DNA of 64,000 nucleotides from an uncultured Alphaproteobacteria bacterium. Lineage in GTDB: Bacteria; Pseudomonadota; Alphaproteobacteria; Rhodobacterales; Rhodobacteraceae. Positions within the stretch are counted from its first letter, which is position 1. Each line of letters starts with the position of its first letter. Under the pieces are notes generated by a model. The model was not told the DNA's origin. It did not search any database and saw nothing but the letters and a program-made list of their open reading frames with translations. The DNA lies in assembly GCA_902556405.1 (NCBI GenBank), contig CACDWF010000001.1, forward strand, positions 124,001 through 188,000, written 5' to 3'. Position numbers and translations under genes: made by a program. Below, piece after piece: positions 9,643 through 18,642 of this stretch.

Positions 9643-10533
9643 ATGGAAAAAACAGAAATAGGCTGGCAGTACCCTGAAGCTATAATATCATGTCAATGGC
9701 TCCAAAGAAATATAGGAAATAAGAATTTACGTATTTACGATTGTACAACATTTTTGCACTACACGGATGATCATCCTTCCAAACCCTATGACGTTGAGAG
9801 CGGTCATCAGGATTATTTAAGGGAACATATTCCTGGGGCGTCATTTCTAGATCTTCAAATCCAGATTTCAGATCCAGAAAGTCAATACAAATTTACCTTG
9901 CCTAACATTGAGCGCTTAAGTAATAGTTTTGGTAAGTTGGGAATTGGTGATCCATACCATATTATTTTGTATTCAACAAATGGTCTTCAGTGGTCCACTA
10001 GGGTTTGGTGGATGATTTACATGTTGGGATATAAAAATGTAAGCATTTTAAACGGTGGTTTAAGAGAGTGGAAACGAAATAATTATGATCTTGAGTCTGG
10101 AGAAAATTTTTATGCTAAAATAGAATTCTCAAGGTCCAGAAATCAAGGCTTTTTTGTGGGCAAGGAACAAACACTAGATGCCATGGAAGATAATAGGTGT
10201 ATTTTAATTAATGCACTAACGAGAGATATTCACAATGGGGAAAGTACGCGTTACGGGAGACCAGGTAGGATCCCTGGTAGTATAAATATTCCATTTAGTG
10301 ACCTTATGGATACAAGTACGCATATGTTAAAATCACCTGAAGAAGCATTATCGGTTTTTGAAAAATATAACATCACAAAAGATAGTGAAATACTTAACTA
10401 CTGTGGTGGAGGTATTGCAGCCACATTGAATGCTTTTGTCTTGTACCAACTTGGTTTTCAGAAATTGAAAGTTTATGATAATTCTCTTAGTGAATGGGCT
10501 ATGGATAAAAGTCTTCCCATGGAAATGGATTAG
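9643..10533 (+). CDS. rhodanese-domain sulfurtransferase (thiosulfate/3-mercaptopyruvate type)
   Basis: 296 aa, two rhodanese domains, NGGLREWK, GRIPGSINIPF, NYCGGGIAATLNAF. Confidence 0.85.
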   Translation: MEKTEIGWQYPEAIISCQWLQRNIGNKNLRIYDCTTFLHYTDDHPSKPYDVESGHQDYLREHIPGASFLDLQIQISDPESQYKFTLPNIERLSNSFGKLGIGDPYHIILYSTNGLQWSTRVWWMIYMLGYKNVSILNGGLREWKRNNYDLESGENFYAKIEFSRSRNQGFFVGKEQTLDAMEDNRCILINALTRDIHNGESTRYGRPGRIPGSINIPFSDLMDTSTHMLKSPEEALSVFEKYNITKDSEILNYCGGGIAATLNAFVLYQLGFQKLKVYDNSLSEWAMDKSLPMEMD

Positions 10534-10570
10534 GTGTTGATTATATAATAAAAATTATAGAGAGGTTTTT

Positions 10571-11203
10571 TTGGGTAAAGACGTTCCAATACTATATAGT
10601 TTTCGTAGATGTCCATATGCCATAAGAGCTAGGTGGGCCCTTCTTTCATCAAATATTGAAGTTGAATTAAGAGAGGTTGTATTGAAGGATAAACCACATG
10701 AATTCTTGAAGATTTCAAACTCCGGTACTGTTCCATGCCTGCAATTAAAGGATAAAATAATTGACGAAAGCATTGATATAATGATTTGGGCTCTAAGAAA
10801 AAATGACCCAGAGGGCTGGTTAGATATGCCTGCTGAAGGATACCAGTTAATTGATGAGGTTGAGAAAAAATTTAAACCTAACTTAGACAAAACAAAATAC
10901 GCTACTCGGTATCCCCAAAATGATAGTAAAGTCAGCAAGAATTTGGCCATAGAATATTTGATTAATCTAGACAAAAAAATAAAAGGCGAATTCTTTTTTG
11001 GCGAGCAACCAAAGTTAGCTGATGTCGCTATATTTCCATTCGTCAGACAATTTGCAAACATTGACACAAATTGGTTTAATGAATTTGGGTGGCAAAAGCT
11101 TCAAAATTGGCTAAAAGCTTTTGTTGGATCAAACATGTTTGATAATTCACAAAAGAAATTTGATAAATGGAGGCCGGCGGCAGACCCGGTATATTTCCCT
11201 TGA
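10571..11203 (+). CDS. glutathione S-transferase family protein
   Basis: 210 aa; ILYSFRRCPYAIRARWAL...SGTVPCLQLKDKIIDESIDIM; TTG start. Confidence 0.85.
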   Translation: MGKDVPILYSFRRCPYAIRARWALLSSNIEVELREVVLKDKPHEFLKISNSGTVPCLQLKDKIIDESIDIMIWALRKNDPEGWLDMPAEGYQLIDEVEKKFKPNLDKTKYATRYPQNDSKVSKNLAIEYLINLDKKIKGEFFFGEQPKLADVAIFPFVRQFANIDTNWFNEFGWQKLQNWLKAFVGSNMFDNSQKKFDKWRPAADPVYFP

Positions 11204-11250
11204 GCACCAGAAAAAATCTTTCAAATTACTTAATTGAATGCTTAGAAAAT

Positions 11251-12003
11251 ATGTCTCAAGCACAATTACCAAGTAAAACTATTCCCAACTTCTCTTTGTC
11301 AGATGCGTATACAACCGCTTTAGAGATTAAAGAAGTTCGTGAAAACAGAAAAGACAAAGCTTCTGGTATAAAAGTAGGTTTTACTAACAAAACAATTTGG
11401 GATAAATATTCTGTCAACGCGCCAATCTATGGATTTATGTATTCCTCAACGGTATTGAGCAACAAGCAATCATTTTCACCAGAAAAATTTCTTGAACCAA
11501 AGTTTGAGCCTGAGATATTTTTCAGACTGAGCAAAAAGCCACATCGTGAAATGAGCGATATAGACCTAATCGCTTGCTGTGAAAGCTTTGGAATTGGCGT
11601 CGAGTTAGTGCAGAGTATCTATAAGGGATGGACTTTTAAGTTACCGGATACAGTTGCCGGTTTTGGTTTGCATGGACAGTATAAAATTTTAGAAGAAATG
11701 CCAATCCCATCCGATGAAAACAATAGGGTCGTAGTTATCAATCAATTGAAAAACTTTAATCTTACTTTGAAAAAAAACTCTAAAATTATGGAGCACGGAA
11801 AATCAAAGAATATATTAGAAGAAAGTCCATTAGCTGCCTTGAGATCTTACATAGAATTTTGTGAAAAAAACCTAGATTGGTTAGTCCTCAATGGGCCAAT
11901 AACAACTGGTACTATCACAGACGCATACGATATTAATAAGGCTGATGTTTTTTGTTGTGAATTTGATCGCTTATTTGAAAAGAAGTTTGTTGTTAAATTT
12001 TAA
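11251..12003 (+). CDS. 2-keto-4-pentenoate hydratase / FAH-family protein
   Basis: MSQAQLPSKTIPNFSLSDAYTTALEIKEVRENRKDKASGIKVGFTNKTIWDKYSVNAPIYGFMYSST; ORF track start 11167 overlaps GST, downstream ATG preferred. Confidence 0.75.
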   Translation: MSQAQLPSKTIPNFSLSDAYTTALEIKEVRENRKDKASGIKVGFTNKTIWDKYSVNAPIYGFMYSSTVLSNKQSFSPEKFLEPKFEPEIFFRLSKKPHREMSDIDLIACCESFGIGVELVQSIYKGWTFKLPDTVAGFGLHGQYKILEEMPIPSDENNRVVVINQLKNFNLTLKKNSKIMEHGKSKNILEESPLAALRSYIEFCEKNLDWLVLNGPITTGTITDAYDINKADVFCCEFDRLFEKKFVVKF

Positions 12004-12005
12004 AG

Positions 12006-13079
12006 TCACCAGACTTTACCTCTTGCAACAACTTTAACTTTTTTTAATTTTTTCTCTTCAGTGATAAGATTTACTTCATCAAGCATGTTAGTTACTACGC
12101 ATGCATGATTAGGGATAATTTGGATTTTTTGTCCAATTTCTAAATTTGTGTTTTGTTCGCTCATAATCGTGCCATGCTCTTCTGATAATTGTGTAATTCT
12201 GAGTTCAGGGAAGTTTACTACAGCACCATGATCATTCATTCCAAAGAGGTCAGACGTTAATACTTTTGACCCAGCATCGATTATGGCTCTGTTTTTTGTC
12301 GGAGTTGACACTACAGTTGCTAAAACGGTCAAAGCGACCTTTTTGTCTGAACAAATCTTGTTTTCAACAAGAGATCGATCATTAAATATATAAGTTCCAA
12401 TTCTATACTCTGTTGCAACCGAAATATCTTTGACTTTCCACATGTCAGGAGATCCACCGATAGACACTGTATTTACGGCAATATTTTTTGCTTCAATTAA
12501 TTTTTTTGCGTCATTTAAAAAGCAGTTAATTTTTTGAGGTTGAGAAGTGGGAGGGTAGGTCATTAACCCACCGAAAATTAGTCCAGGGCTTCTATTAATC
12601 AATTCTGCCAATTCACATGCTTCTTGAGGACTTATAACCCCGCAACGGTTGGCTCCAGTATCACACTCAACTAATACATGTAAAGCTTCCTTGGCCCCTT
12701 CGAATGTCTTTGATAAGCCCTTTATGCAAAAAGAGCTATCAGCTACGACGGAAGTCTTCACTTTTGTAGCTAAATCTCGAAGAGCCTTTAATTTTTGTTC
12801 TCCTATTATATTGTAGGTGATTAGAACATCATTAATGCCACCCTCGGAAATTATCGCCTCGGCCTCACTTATTTTTTGAGCCGTAATTCCAACCGCCCCA
12901 GCTCCAATTTGTAATTTAGCTAAGGCTGGGATTTTATGTGTCTTTATATGGGGTCGTAATTTAATACCAATCTCATCACAATATTTTTGATATGTGTTTA
13001 TGTTTTCTTGAACAATATTTAAATCCACAATAATAGATGGGGTATCAATGTCTTGAAACAGGTTCATTTCTTTATCCAA
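12006..13079 (-). CDS. D-threonine aldolase / D-serine dehydratase-like PLP protein (alanine racemase N-terminal fold)
   Basis: 357 aa; DTPSIIVDL...LRPHIKTHKIPALAKLQIGAGAVGITAQKISEAE. Confidence 0.85.
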   Translation of the reverse strand: MDKEMNLFQDIDTPSIIVDLNIVQENINTYQKYCDEIGIKLRPHIKTHKIPALAKLQIGAGAVGITAQKISEAEAIISEGGINDVLITYNIIGEQKLKALRDLATKVKTSVVADSSFCIKGLSKTFEGAKEALHVLVECDTGANRCGVISPQEACELAELINRSPGLIFGGLMTYPPTSQPQKINCFLNDAKKLIEAKNIAVNTVSIGGSPDMWKVKDISVATEYRIGTYIFNDRSLVENKICSDKKVALTVLATVVSTPTKNRAIIDAGSKVLTSDLFGMNDHGAVVNFPELRITQLSEEHGTIMSEQNTNLEIGQKIQIIPNHACVVTNMLDEVNLITEEKKLKKVKVVARGKVW

Positions 13080-13100
13080 ATTTACTTCGTCCGATTTCTA

Positions 13101-14084
13101 TTAAAGTCTCGAGAGAAAGTCTAAAATGAACTGGTTTACTTCTGCAGGTTTTTCCTGCTGAACCCAGTGACCCGCGTCCTCTAGTAGACATACTGACAAA
13201 AGGTTTTCATAATTTTTACCAATTCTATTCCTAAGATCTTCGGTACTTTCATAATTAGATCCCGTGAAGAAATTTACAGGATCATATTCCCCTGTTAAGA
13301 AAGCAGCAGGTTGTTTAATCTTTGCATCCGTGAGCTCAAGTAAGTTCTCAAAATCAATTTGTTGCGCTCTATATCTATTGAGTGGCCCTCGCATTCCACT
13401 ATTTTCAAACTCGTTGACTAGATAGTCCATATCTTCATTAGTCATCCAAGAGGGATAGGTGTCGAATTCAGGTATACCATCTAGATATTTCGCATTAGGG
13501 CCTTTAGAGCTAGCATTTAGTGCATTCTCTTTCTGAAACTTCATTCCTCTTGCATCGATCGAAAAATAGGTTAGCTCCAAATAGCGTCGTATATTTTCTT
13601 CAAACTCTCGTTCAGCAACTCCCTCTTCCTGAAAATAGAGCTGATAAAAAAACTTGCCCTCATATATTTTTCTAAAGAGATCAATCGTTGAAATTTTTCC
13701 TCTAGGGAAAAATGGTACTGAAAGACCTAAAACGGCAGATATTCTCTTTTCATTCAAAATAGCGGTATTCCATACAATTGGACCTCCCCAATCGTGACCA
13801 ATTAAAATTGCTGTATCAAATTCAAGGGCATCAATAACACCAATTACATCTCTAGTAAGTTCCCTCATACTATAGGCTTTAATTTCGTATGGCTTTGATG
13901 AGCCTCCATATCCCCTAACGTCAATAGCAGCAACGGTATAGCCTTTTTTTGCTAACAAGGGGATTTGGAGTCTCCAACTATACCAGCTTTCAGGACACCC
14001 ATGGACTAAAACGATTAGTGGCCCTGATCCTTCTATTTTTGCCCTTATATCTATGTTATTGGATTTTAAAACTTTGAATTTCAT
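13101..14084 (-). CDS. alpha/beta hydrolase, epoxide hydrolase-like
   Basis: 327 aa; VLVHGCPESWYSWRLQIPLLA, DVRGYGGSSKP, ILIGHDWGGPIVWNTA. Confidence 0.88.
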   Translation of the reverse strand: MKFKVLKSNNIDIRAKIEGSGPLIVLVHGCPESWYSWRLQIPLLAKKGYTVAAIDVRGYGGSSKPYEIKAYSMRELTRDVIGVIDALEFDTAILIGHDWGGPIVWNTAILNEKRISAVLGLSVPFFPRGKISTIDLFRKIYEGKFFYQLYFQEEGVAEREFEENIRRYLELTYFSIDARGMKFQKENALNASSKGPNAKYLDGIPEFDTYPSWMTNEDMDYLVNEFENSGMRGPLNRYRAQQIDFENLLELTDAKIKQPAAFLTGEYDPVNFFTGSNYESTEDLRNRIGKNYENLLSVCLLEDAGHWVQQEKPAEVNQFILDFLSRL

Positions 14085-14091
14085 TTCTATT

Positions 14092-14343
14092 TTACCTAGT
14101 TCCCTCTAAGACAGAAACTTTCGCCATTGCTTGCTCTTTTAAACTTTGCATAGCTTTTAACGCCTCAAGATTGGAGCCAGCAACCTGTTTTGAGGGAAAT
14201 ATTTCAATTATAAAACCCGTATTGTCAGTTGATTTAAAAAGATTTCTCTTTATATCTTCAGTTTCAATAGGCTGAGCTACCGCTTCGACTACAGACCATA
14301 GGGAAGGTGCCAATAGTGTGAAATTAATCGCCCTTCCGTACAT
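14092..14343 (-). CDS. small hypothetical protein (possible ferredoxin-like dimeric barrel)
   Basis: 83 aa; start ATG overlaps the stop of the upstream ORF by 1 nt (TAATG). Confidence 0.6.
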   Translation of the reverse strand: MYGRAINFTLLAPSLWSVVEAVAQPIETEDIKRNLFKSTDNTGFIIEIFPSKQVAGSNLEALKAMQSLKEQAMAKVSVLEGTR

Positions 14344-14693
14344 TAAGAATTCTCTGCGGCTTGCATAGTTGTGACATAAGAGGCCATGCCATCCTTGGCT
14401 TTTTCATAGATTCCCATATGCTCTAATGAATCAAACGCTCTTGACCAATGTAAGTTAGTCCATGTTCCAGAGGCTCTCGCAATATTCATTGAAGCCTCCA
14501 TATCTTCATCGCTCTTGGCATCTACAACCATAAAAAAGGTAAAGCTTTCGGTATGCGTAAAGAGAAACTCTCTTATATTCATCTCAAATTGATCAGCAGA
14601 TTTTTTTACTATTGGTAGTCTATCCTGAGGTTTGTTAAGCATGCCACTGGCATATTCTGAATTTGTTTTTCCATAAACTATGTAGGTGTTCAT
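14343..14693 (-). CDS. GYD/DUF3303-like small protein
   Basis: 116 aa; MNTYIVYGKTNSEYASGMLNKPQDRLPIVKKSADQFEMNIREFLFTHTESFTFFMVVDAKSDEDMEASMNIARASGTWTNLHWSRAFD; GYD-like beta-alpha-beta pattern. Confidence 0.6.
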   Translation of the reverse strand: MNTYIVYGKTNSEYASGMLNKPQDRLPIVKKSADQFEMNIREFLFTHTESFTFFMVVDAKSDEDMEASMNIARASGTWTNLHWSRAFDSLEHMGIYEKAKDGMASYVTTMQAAENS

Positions 14694-14823
14694 TTTTTGC
14701 CTTTATTTTGAATTGTTGAAAGCGTTCGCGTTATTATTTAAAAAATTTCCCAAATGTATTACCATCATACATGATTACAGTACATCAAACCTACGCAAAT
14801 TTAAATAATGTTGGGTATAATTA

Positions 14824-15477
14824 ATGAACCTTAAGCTTTTTGTAGCTCGATGGATCCACAAATGTCTAATTCATTCCGAATTGATGACAGAAAACATGAG
14901 GTCCCCAAAAACGATAGGGCTGTCTTGGGTAGCAAGAACATTAATGAATTATTCAAATCAGCAAATAAGCATTGATATTGTAGATAGAATGAAACTGAAT
15001 AAAACAGATCATGTGCTAGAGTTAGGCGTAGGTAACGGATTGGCAATAAAGGAAATTGCAAAAATCAGTAGTAATAAAATAATTGGGATCGAAATAAGCG
15101 CAGAGTTCAGAAAAAAATTACTTAATATGAAACTGCCTAGAAATATAGTTATTTTAGAAAACGATGCAAAGGACTTAAGCAATGAAATTCCAAATGAATC
15201 AATAGATAAACTTCTAGCCATAAACGTGATATACTTTTTAAAGCCAATAACGGAATATATTTTAGAGTTCAACAGAATTTTAAAAAAGGGAGGTATTGGT
15301 TATTTGGGATGTAAATTTGAAAGTATAAAGAATTTTGACATAGAAGTTGCCCCCAATAGAAATGAAAGAGAAATAATAAGTCAACTATCAAGCGCTGGTT
15401 TTTACGTTTCAAGTGAGTTTGTAGATTTAGGCGAGGATAGATCACGCTATACCTTTATTCGATTTGAAAAACAATAG
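14824..15477 (+). CDS. class I SAM-dependent methyltransferase
   Basis: 217 aa; DHVLELGVGNGLAIKEIAK motif I, NRILKKGGIGYLG. Confidence 0.85.
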   Translation: MNLKLFVARWIHKCLIHSELMTENMRSPKTIGLSWVARTLMNYSNQQISIDIVDRMKLNKTDHVLELGVGNGLAIKEIAKISSNKIIGIEISAEFRKKLLNMKLPRNIVILENDAKDLSNEIPNESIDKLLAINVIYFLKPITEYILEFNRILKKGGIGYLGCKFESIKNFDIEVAPNRNEREIISQLSSAGFYVSSEFVDLGEDRSRYTFIRFEKQ

Positions 15478-15489
15478 AGAGGAAAAAAG

Positions 15490-15936
15490 ATGGAAAACCG
15501 ATATGCAGAGGATTTTATAAAGGGGAACATTTTTGATCTTGGAAAGCACGCTTTTGCAGAGGATGAAATAATAGATTTTGCAAAAAAGTATGATCCATTT
15601 CCTTTTCATATTAGCAAAAATGCAGCCGAAAAAACTGTATTTGGCGGTATTATATCCAGTGGATGGCTAACAGCTCTTGTTTGGCTTGGAATGATGCATA
15701 AAAGTTTTTTATCCTACGATACGATAATGGGATCACCAGGGCATGAGGAAATGACTTGGCCAAAACCAGTAAGACCTGGTGACGAAGTGACTGGTCAATT
15801 AGAAATATTGGAGAGTAGAAAATCAAAAAGCAAACTTGGACTTGGTTTTGTTAGATATGAGGCGAAGTTGTTCAATCAAGACAACGAAATAGTGTTTCTC
15901 ACTAAAAGTACCTTGATGATTAAGTCTCGAATTTAA
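15490..15936 (+). CDS. MaoC-like hotdog dehydratase
   Basis: 148 aa; FAKKYDPFPFHISKNAAEKTVFGGIISSGWLTA, VRPGDEVTGQ. Confidence 0.9.
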   Translation: MENRYAEDFIKGNIFDLGKHAFAEDEIIDFAKKYDPFPFHISKNAAEKTVFGGIISSGWLTALVWLGMMHKSFLSYDTIMGSPGHEEMTWPKPVRPGDEVTGQLEILESRKSKSKLGLGFVRYEAKLFNQDNEIVFLTKSTLMIKSRI

Positions 15937-15937
15937 T

Positions 15938-17257
15938 TCAAATATATTTTGTAACTAATTTGGAAAAGTTTTTTCTAGCGCCGAATTTTCGACCTAAAAG
16001 AAAAATACCCCCTAATTTTCTTTGAATAAAAAGGATTTGAGGATCGGGTAGCTGAAATTTATCTTTTTGGTTTATCAGTGTTGAGGTAAGCATGTTCAAG
16101 TCCTCTGTCGAAATGCAATGTAGGAAATCAAATTCCGTATTTTTTCGTAAAGGCAAGGATAAGTTCCAGATCATGTCCAGAAGATAATGCTTTACAGAAT
16201 TACTAGCGTTAGGACTAAAGATCTTCAATGTTATAAGAGCTTTTTCAACCATATCTTTTCTATCAAGCGCTAGGCCGACAAGAATATCTTTAAAGACTCG
16301 GATATTTTTTTTAGAGATTTTACTTGTTGCACCAAAGTCCAGTAAAACAATTTTTTTTGATGTATCATCATATAGAAAGTTAGCAAAATTAGGGTCTGTT
16401 TGAATTAAATTAAACTCAAATATTTCTTTGAAGGCAAGTTCTACTAAATTATTTATTATTGAATTTTTTGTTTTTTGATCATGATGTGCGACCTGATCTA
16501 TTGTTACCCCATTTTGATATTCCATTGCCAAAATTTGTTTAGTAGTAAGTTTTTCATTAATCTTTGGCACAACAAATTTTTTATCCGTTTTAAGTAGATG
16601 ATGAAAATTTTTTTGGTGCACTGCTTCGAGCAAGTAATCGGTTTCATTCAGTAACTGTGTTTTACCAGCTTCAAGCAGTCTATCGAAATCAAAGGATTTT
16701 GGTAAGACTCCAAAGTTTTTAGTGATTAGTCTTAAATTATTAATATCACTTTCTATACTCTCTCTAATTTTTGGGTATTGAATTTTTAGTATTAACTCCT
16801 TATTGCCATATTTACATTTGTGAACTTGACCAATTGAAGCAGCGGCGATTGGCGTTTCATTAAACTCTGAGAAGTTATCTAAAAAGTTATCGCCATAATT
16901 TTCTCTTAAGACTTCACCAAGCTGATAATTTGGCATATGGAAGTTTTTATTTCTTAGGTTGGCGAGCAGGGTGCTAAATTCTTCTGGCAAAAAGTCATTT
17001 GCTTCGAGAGATAATAATTGCCCAATTTTTAATGCCGCACCCCTTAATTTGGTGAGTTCTTCTACAAAGGTGAGTATATTTTTTTCTTGAATAAGTAGGT
17101 TTTTTAATGATGGGGACTGTCCACTAATTAACTCTTTTGTTCCATCAAACACAACTGAGCTGGCAAACTTCATTGCTATTTTGCCAAAACTTGAGGCTCT
17201 TACCAACCGTCCTTCTGGTACAGGTAATGAGTTAGACAACAATCTTTTTTTATTCAT
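15938..17257 (-). CDS. ABC1/UbiB (AarF) family atypical kinase
   Basis: GAALKIGQLLSLEANDFLPEEF (KxGQ-like), AAASIGQVHKCKY (A-rich loop), QTDPNFANFLYDD, VLLDFGATSKIS; ORF opens at 17323, ATG at 17257 preferred. Confidence 0.88.
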   Translation of the reverse strand: MNKKRLLSNSLPVPEGRLVRASSFGKIAMKFASSVVFDGTKELISGQSPSLKNLLIQEKNILTFVEELTKLRGAALKIGQLLSLEANDFLPEEFSTLLANLRNKNFHMPNYQLGEVLRENYGDNFLDNFSEFNETPIAAASIGQVHKCKYGNKELILKIQYPKIRESIESDINNLRLITKNFGVLPKSFDFDRLLEAGKTQLLNETDYLLEAVHQKNFHHLLKTDKKFVVPKINEKLTTKQILAMEYQNGVTIDQVAHHDQKTKNSIINNLVELAFKEIFEFNLIQTDPNFANFLYDDTSKKIVLLDFGATSKISKKNIRVFKDILVGLALDRKDMVEKALITLKIFSPNASNSVKHYLLDMIWNLSLPLRKNTEFDFLHCISTEDLNMLTSTLINQKDKFQLPDPQILFIQRKLGGIFLLGRKFGARKNFSKLVTKYI

Positions 17258-17295
17258 TAATGTTTGTATGCAAATGTTTTTGCTTTTAAGGATTT

Positions 17296-17655
17296 TTATT
17301 TTGAATTGATATACATATAGCAAACTAGTTTAAAGCAATATCCATATAATACTGTCAGAATAGCTATGCTAAATGCTGGGCCGATCGTTTTGTTAGCTAG
17401 AAGACCCTCTAAATTACCTGCCATTAAAGTAATTCCAACAATAAAACCAATCCATCCTATAAGAACCGCTGCGTCTCCAGTATTTGAAATAACCTTTTCA
17501 TTAAATTCTCCTTTGCTCATAGCCAAGCCAGCAAAAAAAGAGGTTGCAAACACGAATAACGCGGCACCTCCATGCAAAAAAGGTCCGATACCACCACCGG
17601 TAATCATTCCATACATTATAGATCCGACAACACCTAAAAAACCTAATATAAACAT
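17296..17655 (-). CDS. small four-TM MotA-like membrane protein lacking the cytoplasmic loop
   Basis: 119 aa; MFILGFLGVVGSIMYGMITGGGIGPFLHGGAALFVFATSFFAGLAM ... AAVLIGWIGFIVGITLMAGNLEGLLANKTIGPAFSIAILTVLYG; order and motifs resemble MotA TM1-2 followed directly by TM3-4. Confidence 0.6.
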   Translation of the reverse strand: MFILGFLGVVGSIMYGMITGGGIGPFLHGGAALFVFATSFFAGLAMSKGEFNEKVISNTGDAAVLIGWIGFIVGITLMAGNLEGLLANKTIGPAFSIAILTVLYGYCFKLVCYMYINSK

Positions 17656-17732
17656 TCAGAACCTCCGTGATATTAAACTTAATTTATTTGTAAATATGAA
17701 TTTGAGTTTAATAGATACGTTAAAGTTAAAAC

Positions 17733-18593
17733 TTAATCAAGTTCCATAGGACAGGAATGATCATTGGACCACTCGAGAAGAGAGTTATCATATAGAAAGA
17801 TTTTCTCTATATCGAAAATCTTGGCGACAAAAAAAATAGTCGTGGCCGCTAAACCACCTCCACAGTAGCTTACTATTGACTTATCCGTATCAATTAAAGG
17901 TTTTATCATAGCTTGCATTTCCGATAGAGGGAGGAACTTGCCGGTATCAGGGTTAAGTAAATTTAAAGCAGGAATATTTATGCTCTTCGGTATTCTTCCG
18001 GGTCTGCCGTAATGTGTTCCCCCACCACAAAATTGTTTATATGTTAGGGCATTTACAAAAATAAATTCATCATCTTTTAGAGCTTCTTTCATTTTATTTT
18101 TATTAAAAATTGCTTTTTGACTGCGAGCTCCTTGAAAATTGCCTTTTTTAAACACCTCTTCTCCCGTTGATAGGGGAAAATTCTGTTTTTGCCATGAGGC
18201 CAATCCACCATTCATGATCTTTACGTTATTAGCCCCAGACATTGTTAACACCCACCACGCTCTTGTGACAGCCACGTGAAACCCAGACCCATAAAGAATA
18301 ATTTCATCTTCGTTATTTATTCCAACGCTCGATAGTTTTTCATTTAATTTTTCTTGTGAGACAATTGAAAAAGGTATGGGATTATCCTTTTCTGATAGAT
18401 CATCAACCATATGTAAATATGCAGAACCAGGGATATGCCGTTTTAAATAATCTCCATATCCACTGTGAATAGTTGAGGCGCCTACCTTTTTTATTTCAAT
18501 GAAGACTGTGCAATCAATGACTTTGAAATTTTCCTGACCTAACTTTTCAAGAACATATTTTGGCTCCACAATATTTTCTTCATAATTCTCCAT
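17733..18593 (-). CDS. rhodanese-domain sulfurtransferase, paralog of 9643..10533
   Basis: 286 aa; NGGLASWQ, HYGRPGRIPKSINIPALNL, SYCGGGLAATTIFF. Confidence 0.85.
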   Translation of the reverse strand: MENYEENIVEPKYVLEKLGQENFKVIDCTVFIEIKKVGASTIHSGYGDYLKRHIPGSAYLHMVDDLSEKDNPIPFSIVSQEKLNEKLSSVGINNEDEIILYGSGFHVAVTRAWWVLTMSGANNVKIMNGGLASWQKQNFPLSTGEEVFKKGNFQGARSQKAIFNKNKMKEALKDDEFIFVNALTYKQFCGGGTHYGRPGRIPKSINIPALNLLNPDTGKFLPLSEMQAMIKPLIDTDKSIVSYCGGGLAATTIFFVAKIFDIEKIFLYDNSLLEWSNDHSCPMELD

Positions 18594-18642
18594 TCCTTGA
18601 TTTTACTCTTTATTATTTTTCTGTCACTAATAGAATGATTTC

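Noticed and set aside
10555-11067. 170-aa minus-strand ORF
   Set aside because: Antisense to the GST gene 10571..11203, low-complexity Ser/Leu-rich translation
17366-17749. 127-aa plus-strand ORF
   Set aside because: Antisense to the MotA-like gene; Pro/Lys/Ile-rich translation typical of a shadow frame
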